From NCBI GenBank assembly GCA_022702545.1, contig JAHRBC010000003.1, positions 3,472,001 to 3,536,000 of the forward strand: a DNA stretch of 64,000 bases. The letters are read 5' to 3'. The DNA is from Phycomyces nitens. Its lineage: Eukaryota; Mucoromycota; Mucoromycetes; Mucorales; Phycomycetaceae. The position numbers and the translations under genes were made by a program. This document shows, piece after piece, positions 12,867-24,748 of the stretch; position 1 is the stretch's first letter; each line of letters opens with the position of its first letter. The notes below the pieces were generated by a model, which was given only the letters and a program-made list of their open reading frames with translations, was not told where the DNA came from and searched no databases.

Positions 12867-14534
12867 TCACATCATTGAATCAAGTACAGTTGTCAGGGTC
12901 TTCATGTCATCACGAATATTCCTTGCGAATCGAACCACCTTTTCCTATAGACAGGAAAAAAAAATAATAATGATTAGTGTCTTGCTAGGATCCAGTTGTA
13001 CAACTATTAGGTTACCTTTGAGTCCAGGACTTCAATCGATTGTGTCAGGGCATTGTAGCGAACCGAGAATGGGCGTTTCATGCTGGCTGCAAATTCCCGT
13101 ACCTTTTCTTGTGCGTCCTTGAATGACTCTGCTACATAGTATACCTAGGGGGTAAAAGAGAATGAGTGCCAATTAGTCGTATTAAGAAATGCGCTTACTG
13201 GCTGGAACTCTGTGATGGGATAAGATTGTACGGCTGTCTTTGTGGGATCAAATGGCCGAAGTTCTGGTTTTCCAGACAGACAGTACTCCAATTCTCCAAA
13301 TGAACTCAGTAAACCAGCACCAAATGCACGAATCTCTCCATCTTGTCGACAAAGACCAAACTCTACTGTGAACCAAAAGATAGTGGCCAGCCGTGAAATA
13401 TCTTCGTCAGAAGCACCGAGAGACGCCAGACCAATTTCTTGAGAAAAGTCTGCAAAGTCAGGGTCTGCAAACTGAAATATGATGAGTATAAGACGATATT
13501 TAGTCGGGAAACTTACCAATGGGACATGGCCAAGTAATTCGTGACAACAATCTGGCTCTGGGGTGTAGAATGGCTTTGAGGAGTGGCGTATGTACTGGGT
13601 CGAATAGAATACACGGAATGCAAATGAGTTTAGAAAGTCGCGGCTAGAGAGCAGGCCCATGACAGGTCGAATGGTGAAGCCAGTACAGTCTTTGAGGAAG
13701 CGAGATATCTGCTCAATCTGAGGAATCTTGTCTGGACCATAGCCACAGTTCTGGACCAAAAGCGGAAACACATACTGATGTTCACGGCAGGCATGGGTGG
13801 GGTACATGGATGTCAAGTGCTTATAGACCTTTCCCCAGGTCTCATTCTCCTCGGCGGTGTAGGCAATTTCAGGTACGGCCATTCCAGTGCGATAAGTCTT
13901 TGCAATCTTTGTAATCTCGGCTCTACGAGCACGATAGACGGGGTCCTTTGCTCCCGGATGGTCAGAGCCTTTTTTGAGATAAAAATATAATATAGATAAG
14001 CAAAAAATGGCTGGCGAGCAGAGTGCATTGGGGAGCGTGGGAAAATTGTGGGTGGGATTCTGTACTTACTAAGTTCCTCTCCCATTTCCATCACCTTGTC
14101 GGCAAAGGAATCCAAATCTGACAGTTTGCGTGGGAACCAAGGCACGTTTCCTATTCGAAGAGGACGATATGAGGGGACACAACAGAATTGTTGATGATAA
14201 GATTGTTACCATTGGTAGACTCGGCTCCAATTACACGGACATCCTTTGTATGTGCACGCAGCTTCTCAACGACCTGGTTTACCTTGGCAGCATCGACACC
14301 ATCAAGGTCGACAAAGAAGTCATAGTCCCAGTCCTTGGTCTGGCTTGGACGACTATAGATTGTCAGATACAGTGTCTGGAGGATGTATACTTACGATTCA
14401 ATGCGGGTGAGGGAGACATTTGTGGCCTTGATGGCAGTCAGACAGTTCTCCAAGGCTCCAACCTTGTCAGTGATAGAGAAACAGAGGGTGGTCTTTTGGG
14501 AATTGACGCTGTGGGACTTGTTAGCGGTGAACAT
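12867..14534 (-). CDS. PAH: Phenylalanine 4-hydroxylase (aromatic amino acid hydroxylase)
   Basis: Seven exons: complement(join(12867..12944, 13016..13144, 13199..13471, 13517..13968, 14070..14150, 14210..14352, 14395..14534)), 431 aa, close to the 452 of human PAH. An N-terminal ACT regulatory domain (residues about 10-90) precedes the pterin-dependent catalytic domain (about 100-405) and a short C-terminal tetramerisation helix. The three non-haem iron ligands are present as His264, His269 and Glu309, each exactly 21 residues before human His285, His290 and Glu330. The enzyme converts phenylalanine to tyrosine with tetrahydrobiopterin and O2, and would start phenylalanine catabolism or supply tyrosine in the cytosol. 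The start is set by the ATG at 14534 just upstream of the ACT domain. The gene is divergent from the ML-domain gene across an 840-bp spacer. Confidence 0.95.
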
Positions 14535-15377
14535 TTTTTTTATTCTTGGAGATAGAAAATGAAAAGAGCAGGGGTTTATTTTATCAAGAAACTTGATATT
14601 TATAGGTGCTGATTTGTTTATTTTTTTAATGAAATTAAAGAAAGATTCTAAACCCGTCAAATTTTAAGAGAATAGAGAAGAGTGAGTACTATGAGACTTG
14701 GAATTTTCCACGGTCACATGTTTCTGCAATTTGCATGGCTAGTTTTAATTGCAAATTTTGGCCTGCCACTTTCCTAGACCTGTTGTGGAATGTGAAGATT
14801 AAGATTACTAGGTGGTCAGTAAAGAGCACTCTATTTGGGCCATTGGATAATGGAAGGCTATCTGACAGCTCTATCTTTTATTGTTATTGTTATTATTATT
14901 ATTATTAAACAATGGGTAAATTATTTGCCAATATGTTATCTCTAAATTGATTGTGTGGTGAATAGATTCATACATTACCTTGGTGATTTTGTGTTTCAAT
15001 TTGTTTCACGTTTAAAATAAAATTAAAAAGAATATATATTTTATATATTATTGTATTGTTGGCTGGCAGGTAGGCAGGTAGGCAGGCTGCTGATTAGCAG
15101 TCTTGGTCAGCTTGCCTTTCTCTTCTGGCCAGTGTGCAACCATGCGTCATCATTGTACTCTGCCTTTTAGAGTGTAACATATAAACAATCGCTATGAACT
15201 ACATTAATTCAACAAGATATCATACGCCTGGTATTAATCGGTGGGCGGAGAAAGGCACAGAGAGGAAAATACCCAATAACAAATCCCTCCAAGTCTTCGT
15301 CATTTTGATCATGTGAGCGGGCCATCAAATCCTGCAAGAATAAGACCTTGCCCTTTGTCTCTCTTTCTCTCTTTACC
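14535..15377. promoter_or_regulatory. Divergent intergenic spacer between PAH and ML gene
   Basis: This 840-bp spacer must hold the promoters of both divergent genes. It contains an (ATT)n microsatellite near 14883-14908, an AT-rich block near 15018-15060 and a short GGCAGGTA-type tandem near 15062-15086. No specific factor site was recognised. Confidence 0.4.
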
Positions 15378-16058
15378 ATGAAGTTATCTATTCTCGTTAT
15401 CGCCACCTTTGCATCTCTTGCAAGTGCCTCTTTCTTGCCATTCTTCCAGAACCAGCAGGAGCAGACATATGATCCCGCATCAACTGATCTAATCAAGCCC
15501 TGTGGCAGTGATGCCGACCTACTGATGCAAGTATATTAGTAATATTATTCAACCTTCAACCTGATCCCGACCTAACCGATTCCCAATAGAATTGAAGATA
15601 TTACCCTGACCCCTAAAGTTCCAGTCAAGGGGCAGAACCTGACAATTGATTTTACAGGCTTTCTCAAGAAAGAAGTTACCGAAGGCACAACCGTCTCTAT
15701 TCTGGTCAAGTACGGTGTCGTTCAGTTGATCCGCAAGAAGTTTGATTTTTGCAGCGAAGTTGCCCCTGAAGTCCAAGAGGAGTGCCCCATACCTGCTGGT
15801 CCTCTTACTTTCCACAAGGACGTTGCGTTGCCAAAGGAAATTCGTAAGTTTTTTTTTACAAATGTCTACAACCATCTTTACTAACCCTTTTTTTTATTTT
15901 GATATAGCTGGAGTAAGTTTCCTAGCTCTTGATCCATAACCACATTGTCGTCTAACTTGTTTTTGTAGGGTAAATACGTTGTCAATGCTGTCATCACTTC
16001 TGCAGAGGGTGAGGTCGTGACGTGCCTGATCGGTCAAACGTCCTTCCCCCGTAAATGA
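15378..16058 (+). CDS. ML-domain (NPC2/MD-2-like) secreted lipid-transfer protein
   Basis: Four exons: 15378..15526, 15590..15843, 15908..15912 and 15969..16058, giving 165 aa. Residues 1-18 are a signal peptide. The rest matches the ML fold family, including fungal phosphatidylglycerol/phosphatidylinositol transfer protein: a Cys-Gly start of the mature domain, paired cysteines that would form the family disulphides, and a typical end with Val-Thr-Cys-Leu. The expected role is binding single lipids or sterols in the vacuole lumen or outside the cell. Two gene-structure oddities are supported by frame: the first intron is GC-AG (GCAAGT donor at 15527), and the third exon is only 5 nt (CTGGA), without which the frame hits a stop at once. 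The ATG at 15378 is chosen over an upstream CTG-type frame because it starts the signal peptide. Confidence 0.9.
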
Positions 16059-16468
16059 TTCAACATTCCAAATCTGGAAATTGTCATTAAAGTGACTCGA
16101 TTTAAAGCAAATTCATGAATTACTTATAATCACAGCAGACTCTTATTTATGTGACAAATGTACCAATAAACCCCCCAATCTTTCTTCAATTATGCCTTTT
16201 TTTTATAATATGTAAAGGCTTTTATATAAGAACAACAGTAATAATAATAAAGAAATGTGTATGAGAGAAAAAAAAGAAGGTCCAACGCAATCCACTTTCC
16301 AAAACAGCATTATGGTTGGGTGTTGTTGGGCTGTAAGGGATGGTGTGAATAGAGAATTTCACGGAGCTGCTGTTTTCCATGCTCAGGATTCTGAAAGTCG
16401 ATACTTTTTTTTACAGTGTTAATATGAATAAGATGTCCGTGTACCCTGAAAACCAATAATAATGCTAC

Positions 16469-17930
16469 TCACAGTCTATTTGCCTTGAATTCGTATTGGC
16501 CGTTCACCAGCTCGAAAAACACCGGCTTAAACGGCTTTCCATGTTCCTCACGGTACTTTGCTTCCTCTCTTTGACGATCCTCAATCGCCAACTTTTCAAC
16601 CGTAGCCATATCCATATCATTGCTCTTAATTGCCGCAGTTAATCTGGACCACAATCGTCTCGACTCATTTTCAGCTTGAATTGATTCTGGTGCTACCGTC
16701 TTTGGCTGTATGGGGGCGGTCTTGACATCAAACAAGCTAACCTTGGTACTTGACTAGATAAACCAGGGTTTAGCATCCCTTTTTTTTCTTTTCCAAAAAA
16801 AAGAAGAAAAAAGAAACATCTTACCTTTACAGACTTTATGAATATCTCATTCGACCATTGGCCGGATATCTCATACAGAACCTCTCCCGTAGACTCCTTT
16901 TTAATCTTTCCTACCAATACGTTATACTGACCAGAAAAGAATCCCTAATGACACAAGACTGGTTTTAGCACTCTCCTACAACCCTTTTATCATTATTACC
17001 TTTGTCTTAAAGTCAAGCTCACATGTCAAATCGCTTGTACGGCAGCGTAGCACACAATTATCGCCCAATTCCAAAACCATTTTGCCGACTAAATAGCAAC
17101 CCCCATGTCCGTTGAGTATGAACATTTTGCTCAAACATGCTGCCTTGCACTCAATTATCTATCTCCCAAGGTTTACTTACATAGAATACCACGAGCATAC
17201 ATATTTGGCATGGTAAAATCGTAGCGCTCGTTGTGAAGGTGGGCAAATTCGATATAAGAGTCTCCCTCTGTCAGACTGACAACACTATTGCCAAGAAACC
17301 TTGACTTTGGACGAACATTGCCCTGAATCCGAATTCCGTTTTCGGGACTTCCATAGAAGTAGGCTGAGATAGGTGGATGGTGTGACACTTGTTCGGCGAC
17401 ATAAAAGGCGTCGGTCCCGTTCTCATATTTCCATTGACACTCAAAAAATTCACCAAGAACTGGGTTGTAAGGTTTTTTGACACCCTAACAAACAATATAT
17501 ATAAGCCAAACCATAGGGGGTTGAGCCAAGCCAAGCATCTTTTGTTTACTTTGGGCTTAACATGCCAGCCAGAAAGGAAGTAGCGCAAGACACCAATAAA
17601 CCGCTTTTGCTGGTCAGTTTCCCGTGACGCCCTGTTCATCAAACGTTGTCAGTTGGAATTGGTGTGGATAGACATGTTACTATTCACTTGCATTAAAAGC
17701 AGGTCAGGGTGGCTCATGTAGTCTGTAATCTTCTCTAGCAAGCTACGGGGCTCAAGTACAAAGGTAGGGAAGGTGACCCGGTGCAAGTCCATGCCTTTAC
17801 GCAATTGACTAATGATACCCATGATAATACTACGCGAGCTGTCTTCTAGCACTTCTGTGCTGTCAGGGTCGCTATCATTGTTTCCAGAAGAGGCAGGGGT
17901 ATCCTTGACAATAGAACGTAGTATTGACAT
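16469..17930 (-). CDS. Oxysterol-binding protein-related protein (ORD domain, Osh6/7-like)
   Basis: Six exons: complement(join(16469..16753, 16825..16944, 17000..17088, 17181..17484, 17550..17631, 17692..17930)), 372 aa if it ends at the TGA at 16469. It is a short ORP made only of the lipid-binding ORD, with no PH or ankyrin part, like yeast Osh6/Osh7 and Osh4. The N-terminal lid/core motif is followed by the KKPYNP(V)LGE loop and the family fingerprint EQVSHHPP at residues 138-145, whose His-His pair contacts the PI4P headgroup. The expected role is countertransport of sterol or phosphatidylserine against PI4P at membrane contact sites. The first intron (17691..17632) is GC-AG with a GCAAGT donor; a GT donor there cannot restore the frame. 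The 3' end is uncertain because coding-like sequence continues in frame after the TGA (see findings). The gene is convergent with the ML gene and divergent from RPS5. Confidence 0.9.
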
Positions 17931-18423
17931 ACTAATGAGAATAAAAAGAGGAAAAAGAAATGTTCAAACGAACCTTTTAGATATGGAAATATATATAGGC
18001 CGGACAAGGGCGCTAGGACTGAAATAGGAATCCTATTTTTTGCATATCCGGCATATCCAAATGGCCTTAACCATTCAAAACACCGAACTTTTTATTTGTC
18101 TCTTGGGCAATCTGGCTCAGCACCCATTATGGTCTGTCAGTGGAGGCTTATAGACAGACTATCTAAAATGCTACAAGAAATGTACAAATTATCTCGAATT
18201 GTCTACCAAAAAAACAAAAACAAAAAAACAAAAAAATGGTGAATAATTCAGCCAAAATAAAATGAAAAATATAGGATAAAATAATTAAAAAAAAGGATCG
18301 CCTATAAAAAAAGTCCAAGTCACGTGCTCATGGCGGTGCAGCACCTCCCCCGGGGGCTGGCTGTTGGCCATAGAGAACCCTGTGCTTGTACCCTCTCATC
18401 GTTCCTTCTTTCACATCGACAAG

Positions 18424-18498
18424 GTAGGCCAACAGCCTAATAAAACACCATCCATCCATTCATCTATCCATCGATCTGACATGCCTGATATACTTTAG
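18424..18498 (+). other. 5' UTR intron of RPS5
   Basis: A donor AAG|GTAGGC at 18424 and an acceptor CTTTAG ending at 18498 bound a 75-nt intron lying one base before the RPS5 start codon. The upstream exon has no frame that joins productively to the coding region, so it is untranslated. Leader introns are common in ribosomal protein genes. Confidence 0.6.
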
Positions 18499-18499
18499 C

Positions 18500-19173
18500 A
18501 TGGTTGCATTGAACTTGCCCGCTGACATTTTGGCCAGCGCTGAAAGCTCCCCCAAGCTCTTCAACAAGTGGTCCTACGAGGAAATCGAGGTCAAGGACAT
18601 CTCCCTCCAGGATTACATTTCCGTCCGCCAGCATGTCTATCTCCCCCACACTGCCGGTCGCTTTGCCGCCAAGCGTTTCCGCAAGGCTCAGGTAAAGCAA
18701 GAAACAAATCCAAGATATACATGTTCTAATAGTAAAAAAAAAAACGTGTCTAGTGCCCCATCGTTGAGCGTTTGACCAACTCGCTCATGATGCACGGTCG
18801 CAACAACGGTAAGAAGTTGTTGGCTGCCCGCATTGTCCAGCATGCTTTCGAGATCGTCCACTTGTTGACCGACCAGAACCCCATCCAAATCCTCGTCGAT
18901 GCTATCATCAACACCGGTCCCCGTGAAGATTCCACTCGCATTGGTTCCCAGGGTACTGTCCGTCGTCAGGCCGTCGATGTCTCTCCCCTCCGTCGCGTCA
19001 ACCAGTCTATCTCCTTGTTGACCACCGGTACCCGTGAGGCTGCCTTCCGTAACGTCAAGACCATTGCTGAATGTCTTGCCGATGAGTTGATCAACGCCGC
19101 CAAGGGTTCCTCCAACTCCTATGCTATCAAGAAGAAGGATGAGCTTGAGCGTGTTGCCAAGTCTAACCGTTAA
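18500..19173 (+). CDS. RPS5: 40S ribosomal protein S5 (uS7)
   Basis: Two coding exons, 18500..18691 and 18754..19173, with a 62-nt GT-AG intron, giving 203 aa against 204 in human and 225 in yeast. The sequence matches eukaryotic uS7 throughout: the N-terminal Lys-Leu-Phe-Asn-Lys-Trp segment, a central basic helix with the Asn-Pro-Ile-Gln motif, the Arg-Arg-Gln-Ala-Val-Asp-Val-Ser-Pro segment and the C-terminal Arg-Val-Ala-Lys-Ser-Asn-Arg end. It binds the 3' major domain of 18S rRNA in the small-subunit head, near the mRNA exit and E site. Codon use is strongly biased to C-ending codons (GTC, CTC, ACC), unlike the neighbouring genes, as expected for very high expression. It is convergent with the Vip1 gene, 200 bp away. 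Confidence 0.97.
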
Positions 19174-19372
19174 AAGACATGCAAAAAAACGAAACCAGGC
19201 AAAAATCAACCTGTCGAATTTCTTGTTGAGAATAATAAACAAAAAAATGAAAAAGAAACAAGGCTTTAGGTGTACACACATGTGTACGGTGTTTTATGAG
19301 GGGGATTAGTAGAATGATTAGATATTTGTGTATACATATATATTATATTGTGAATGTTGTGGGGATTCTGCT

Positions 19373-22300
19373 CTATTGGTTGTCTTCTTGGGCATAATAT
19401 AATTTGGTTGCCTCGATTTGCTTTTCGATGCTGGCCAGGTTGGGTACTTTCAAGTACTTTTTGTGATAGGCCACCACTTCTTCAAGCGATAGGTGTGGGA
19501 GGAGATTTCTAGAGAAAAACTAAGTCTTTGGTGTTCCATATATTTAGCGTGCCAGAGTACTTACTTGCGAGGGGCCACTTTCAAACAGTGCTCGGCATCC
19601 ATGTGCAAATCAAGCACACTGTCATAGTGAGCACCTGGACTAAAGGCGATTCGAAGCGAATACTCCTTCTTTCCGTCACTCAATTGATTACGCTCATAGA
19701 GTTCAAATGTAATCTGGGTGAGGACTATAAACAAAAGATTAGACGAGGCATGTAAAGCATCTTTCCTTACAATCGAGTTCAGGGAGTCTGTTTCTTGGTC
19801 CCTTTGTAGGTACACCCGACAGATAGACGAGGTTGAGAAGAGCATGGACATGGGATTCTGTTCAAGACAGTTTAGATTAGAAATAAACCATTGGTATTTA
19901 ATGACAAACCTTTGGTAAAGTACATTCGAGTCTTTGGGTTGTCTGCTCTCTTCATGTCATCCAAGTTGCGAAGAATTGACTTTAGAAGAGGTAAACTGAT
20001 CAACATCCCAATGTTCATCTTCTCAGCGTCCGTGATACCAAACTCTGCTGGGGCAATGAAATCAAACATCAGGCGGACGTTCTTGTATAGATCTCTGAGG
20101 TCACTATTTCCGCAGCAGGGTGTAGTGTTGTCTCCAGACAAGCGTCTTGCATTGCGGTCATCAGGCACTGCTCCACCCGCACTAAAGATTGCCTGGAGGA
20201 AAGGTCGATTGTGTAGGGCATCATACTTGAGCATGTCATACATTTCTGGAATCCACGAAGGATCGATTACACGCTCAGCATCAGCACGTCTTCTAGCTTC
20301 GGGATCATCACTGTCATCACCATTAGCATTATCGCAAAAGTATCTAAACATCTTCTCCCAGCGTTCCTTGAACAATGTGGGGGATTCAAAGCAACACCAG
20401 CGACGCTGTAGTTCATCGACATTCTTGGTTGCCCAATTCTCATTCATTACACGCTGCATGCGTGCCATTATGCGAGAGATTTCTTGCAATACAAGATGAG
20501 GTTGAGGAAGATCTTTTGGCCATCCCATCTGTGCTAATTTCAGTTGAGGAATAGCATGGCCAGGGCGCAAGAGTTCCTTGAGCTGTTTCTTGACTGCATC
20601 TCCAGGTTCTTTAGAGGCATTGCTGTCGTCGAGCAAGAACTTGCTTTCAGTAATTATTCCTTCGATTGAATCGGGTTGGCCTAGGAACCAGCGTGCAAAG
20701 ACATCTGCAGTGGCACGGCAGCGACGCTCTGAGCTACTGTAGATCTTGACATTGTCCATTACATTTCTGTTGAGTATGTTCATATCCTTGCGCAGGTTCT
20801 CTCCCAAATCACGAGCCTGGTGAAGTCCAGCATGGGTGAATTCGCCACCCCATTTGACGTTCACTTGGAGCTTCTTTAGTTCGCCAGTTGCCTTTTCAAA
20901 CTGAGGCTTCAATTGGACCTTTGTGCCGGGTAATTCTCGTTTCTTTTCGAGGATCTCCTTGAGGGTACGCAACTTGACAGGATCCTCGAGATTATTGTCC
21001 AGGCATTCTTGGACTGCATTGGAAACGAGGCTGAGCTGGTGCTTTTGGCGGAATACGACCTCTTGTTTGGATCCATCCAAAAGTTCGATAAAGGGCTTTG
21101 ACATTACTGAGATCTTGACCTTTTCTTTGGGAGTACGATCACCATGACGGAATACACCGACAAAACCCTTGAGACGCCATGAGTTTTCAGGTGCAATTTC
21201 AGGTGGGATTGTATCGACCAACATTGAAGGACGACGCTGGACAGACCGATAAAAGTCTTCGCTCAAGAGACGAGCGCACTGGTCATAGTAATGATCATTT
21301 CCCTTGACGAAACTCCAGCCATTGACGTCAATTACATACGACTTTCCTTGGACACGCAAGAGGTCCAGACCACACACAGCTTGTCCGAATGCCTTTGATA
21401 CTTTGCGTGCAATATCCGTCTCTTCCTGTGTCAATTCTGCACAGTAGCGAATCTCTTTCCCGTCAGTGTTGCGCTTGACGAGACCATCCACGGTAGGAGA
21501 CCTAAAGAGAGAGAGAGAGAGAGATTATGTATAAGTGATGCTTGGGATGACCAAGACTTACTTTCTTGTTTCAGCGTGTACAAATGTAGGTCCAACTGTA
21601 TAGAGCTTAATGTCTTCACAGTTTTCGGTTTCCATTAGTTTCTCGTAAATCCAAGAGCCTTCAGAAGACGCCAAGTTCAATGAAGGTTCGAATTCGCTAG
21701 ACTTGTTTCCGATCTAATTGGATATAGCATGAGCTCGTTAGTCCATCACATGTTTGCTCAACCCCCCCGGGCAGCTTACCTTGCGGAACAACCGGCGGCC
21801 TCCTCCACCCTTGTCCTTTGAATAGTATATATTGATATTGTGGTCCTCTCCATCAATGGGCTTCTCGATAAAGGTTTTCAAGAGCTTCTTTCCGTCTGCC
21901 TCGATCCCATCCTCGGTGATCTTGACCCCGGTACTGTTGTGTGTGTATTTAGCAAGCACTCGTTCCATATCCATCCCTGTGAATTCCTTGAATTCATTGG
22001 CGGCTTCCTTATCGACCCGAGCACCTCCATCGCGAGAAACAACAATTCTAGGGGGAGTTGGTACACCAATGGCATCCAAAACAGACAAAACCACTCGACG
22101 GTCCCATAACAAACTCTGCATTGCTACATTATTGACTACAAAGGGGTGTCGCAAGTTTGTGTACTTGACTGCCTTCTCGAGAGGAAAGTCTCCAGAAAAG
22201 AAGCAGATGAGAAAGTCACACCCAGGCCAGTTCTCGACATCTGTAACGTGTTGGATATACAACATAAATACACAAAACCACAGGTTGCAGCAGACCAATA

Positions 22301-22553
22301 TAATTATATCTCGTACCTTCATCAAGGATCGTCTTGTCGCCAAAGATAACTATCTCAAAATTACCATGGGCAAGTAATCGGTTGAGGATGTAACGCATAG
22401 GTTTTGATCTTGCTTTGCGATCCATAGCACACACACCAACGACATCTAGATTGCACATGATCATTAGATTGATCCAATCTTATATTGCTTACATTTTCCG
22501 CGTGCTGACATTGGGGAGAATGTGTGCTGAGGTGTTATTGAGGGATTGGACAT
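19373..22553 (-). CDS. VIP1: Vip1/PPIP5K inositol hexakisphosphate and diphosphoinositol-pentakisphosphate kinase
   Basis: Eight exons: complement(join(19373..19508, 19565..19724, 19771..19857, 19910..21501, 21562..21713, 21780..22240, 22317..22445, 22493..22553)), 925 aa. All introns are GT-AG and all phases agree. The N-terminal ATP-grasp kinase domain (about residues 20-345) begins with the Gly-Val-Cys-Ala-Met-Asp-Arg-Lys motif and phosphorylates InsP6 or InsP7 at position 1. The C-terminal histidine acid phosphatase-like domain (about 375-890) carries R386-H387-G-D-R-T-P and removes the same phosphate. The enzyme sets inositol pyrophosphate levels, which control phosphate homeostasis through SPX domains, and in S. 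pombe (Asp1) also polarity and microtubules. It lacks the long N-terminal extension of yeast Vip1; the ATG at 22553 opens a short first exon in frame. Confidence 0.95.
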
Positions 22554-23202
22554 GTAAGTTTGAGAGGATAAAAAAAAAAGGGAGGCGATAATGGAATTTT
22601 GACGTATAAAAGAAAGACTTTAGCGACGACGCAATCGGGGTTCAGGACCCAATCGAAACAATAGGTTGAAATGGATACTATTTATTCAATGTTTAGGAAT
22701 CTTGTCAGACAAAGACAACAGTGCTATCATGTGTAGTGGGCATGTATGTTATTAACATTTTTAGACTAGCCTCTAGTTCCAAGAGGTATATATATATATA
22801 TGTTATTGGGTTCAAGGCAATTGATAGCCATAATATAAACACACACACACTTTGAGGAGAGGACTAGAGTGTCTTTACAACTATTCTTTGAATATATATT
22901 TGTATTAAATGTATGCATGGTTTCTGTAGCTCTAAAAGATCCTAATTTGCCTTTTGATCAGGCAATATCAAATTCCAGACCTCGGTGGGATGCTATATTT
23001 GCAGTAGAAACATTTTGTGGAATCATGTGTATTGATTCTCAAGCAATGCCTATACTTGGCCTTGTCAATTCCTAGGCAGATTTTGAGGGAATCCATCAGA
23101 AATATGCTATTTTTTTTATTTTTTAAAAAAAAGAAGCAGAAATTACTAATTTCTCAAATGCTAGTTATCTAATTGGTTAATTTCAGTTTCAGATGATCCA
23201 TC
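22554..23202. other. Intergenic spacer upstream of Vip1
   Basis: AT-rich sequence with a (TA)n run near 22787-22802 and a short CA repeat near 22843. An open plus-strand frame at 22869-23075 has no recognisable product. It presumably contains the Vip1 promoter. Confidence 0.4.
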
Positions 23203-24476
23203 AAAAGTTGTCCGGTTAAATAGATTACCAGCTATAAAAGTCAAAAGAGCATTGTGAATATTCAATTCACTATCTTTACATTTTTTGCTCTTCTCATTCT
23301 CATGTTAATATCTTGGTATTCCCAAAGTAAAGAAAAAAGCCACACACACACTGTCCCATAAGAGTCTGCAAGAGTTTTCAGATTTAAGAAAGGAACCGTT
23401 ATTGAGCTTAACATTGGCGGAATGAAAGTTGCAGACATTGCCAGACGCGAAGACCTGCCACCATTAACAATCTCTCTTATTCTCAAACAATACAAAGAAA
23501 CTAAGCATGTTGCAGACAAAAGGTCTTTTGTAAGACCAAGACTACTTACTTCCAGAGAAGAAAGGCATTTAGTTTTGAACTTGAAGAAAAATCAGCATCA
23601 ATATTTGGGTATGACCCATTCAATTAAGAATATGTTGATGTAAAGACTATTAGTAAAGCTTTTGAACAATTAACCTTTATTAATGTATAGCTCTTGCAAA
23701 GCGCAATGCTTTTTACAATGCTGTAAAAAAACTGGGATCAGCAATGGGAAAAGGTGATCTGGAGTGATGAGTCCAAGCTCTCTCTCTTCAAGAAGAGTGG
23801 TTGTACCCATGTTTGGCGTGAGTCTAATGAGAAGTATTGCCCCGACCGTCTTGGTCCAAAAAGTCCAAGGAAATAGAGGTTCGATTATGGTCTGGGGGTG
23901 TATCTGGGCAGAAGGGGTTGGACCACTTGTTGTCTTGGACGGCAATATGAATGCCAAAAAGTATGTAAAGGTTTTGCAAGACTCTTTTTTGCCATATTAC
24001 CAAGAAGACAATGCCACCTCCCATAAGGCAGCCATGCCAGAAAGGTGCAAAGAAGACCTTTGGGCTAAAGGTTTTGGAGCGTACAAACATTCCAGACCTG
24101 AGCCCAATCGAGAACATTTGGAGTCTTTTGGATGACCTTTTGAGGATGAGGCCTCAAAAGCCTACCTACCACTCTGGATGAGTTGAAGGAGGCTTTGCAA
24201 GAAGGCTGGAAAATGGTGACAGTAGATGTTTGTGAACGATACTGTCTTTACATGGATAACCGATTAGCTGCTTTGAAAGCAAATAAATTTATGCATATTC
24301 CATATTAAACATACCCCATTTTTTACCACTGTAAACTTCATACATTGAAGATTAGTCTCTATGAATCTCAGGGACAAATGTGGGGTTTATATCCTTGACA
24401 TTAGTAGATATACAATACTTTGCATCTTCTTTTTGTCAAAAGTTAAAGCCACTGGATTTGTCTTTTGGACACTGTA
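23203..24476 (+). mobile_element. Degenerate Tc1-like element
   Basis: A decayed relative of the complete element at 32560-33901, in the opposite orientation. Matching blocks include the N-terminal helix-turn-helix region (23400-23620), the Trp-Ser-Asp catalytic segment (23755-23790), the Gly-Ser-Ile-Met-Val-Trp-Gly-Cys block (23876-23910), the Gln-Glu-Asp-Asn-Ala segment (24001-24020) and the C-terminal end (24170-24308). The frame is broken by several indels and at least two deletions, one of about 130 nt after the HTH region and a shorter one before the second catalytic Asp. The downstream flank also matches, ending in a remnant of the terminal repeat (GGACACTGTA) near 24476. The left boundary at about 23203 rests on a weak match to the other TIR. 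It cannot encode an active transposase. Confidence 0.75.
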
Positions 24477-24748
24477 TTTCCATAGGCTCACCAAACGCGT
24501 GATCAAAGGAGCTATACTGCAACAGTTTAATTAGCTAAAATGGTGAAAAATAGACAATACTGTATACAAATACTTGTTTTGTTTTAGGCTGTAATAATAA
24601 TAATAAGAAAGGAAAAAAAAAGCCTTGCTTTTAGGCTGTTTGACCCATAATTATAGAATAAGGACCTCTTAACCTTTATACTACAAGGCAAAACGATGCC
24701 TTTACAATTCAATGATTTATTATTATTATTATTATCAGACCCTCCTTT

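Noticed and set aside
18688..19281. 197-codon open frame antisense to RPS5
   Set aside because: It is the shadow of the codon-biased RPS5 exon on the other strand, with no family match or splice logic.
19891..20499. 202-codon plus-strand frame within the Vip1 region
   Set aside because: It lies antisense to the well-supported histidine-phosphatase exon of Vip1.
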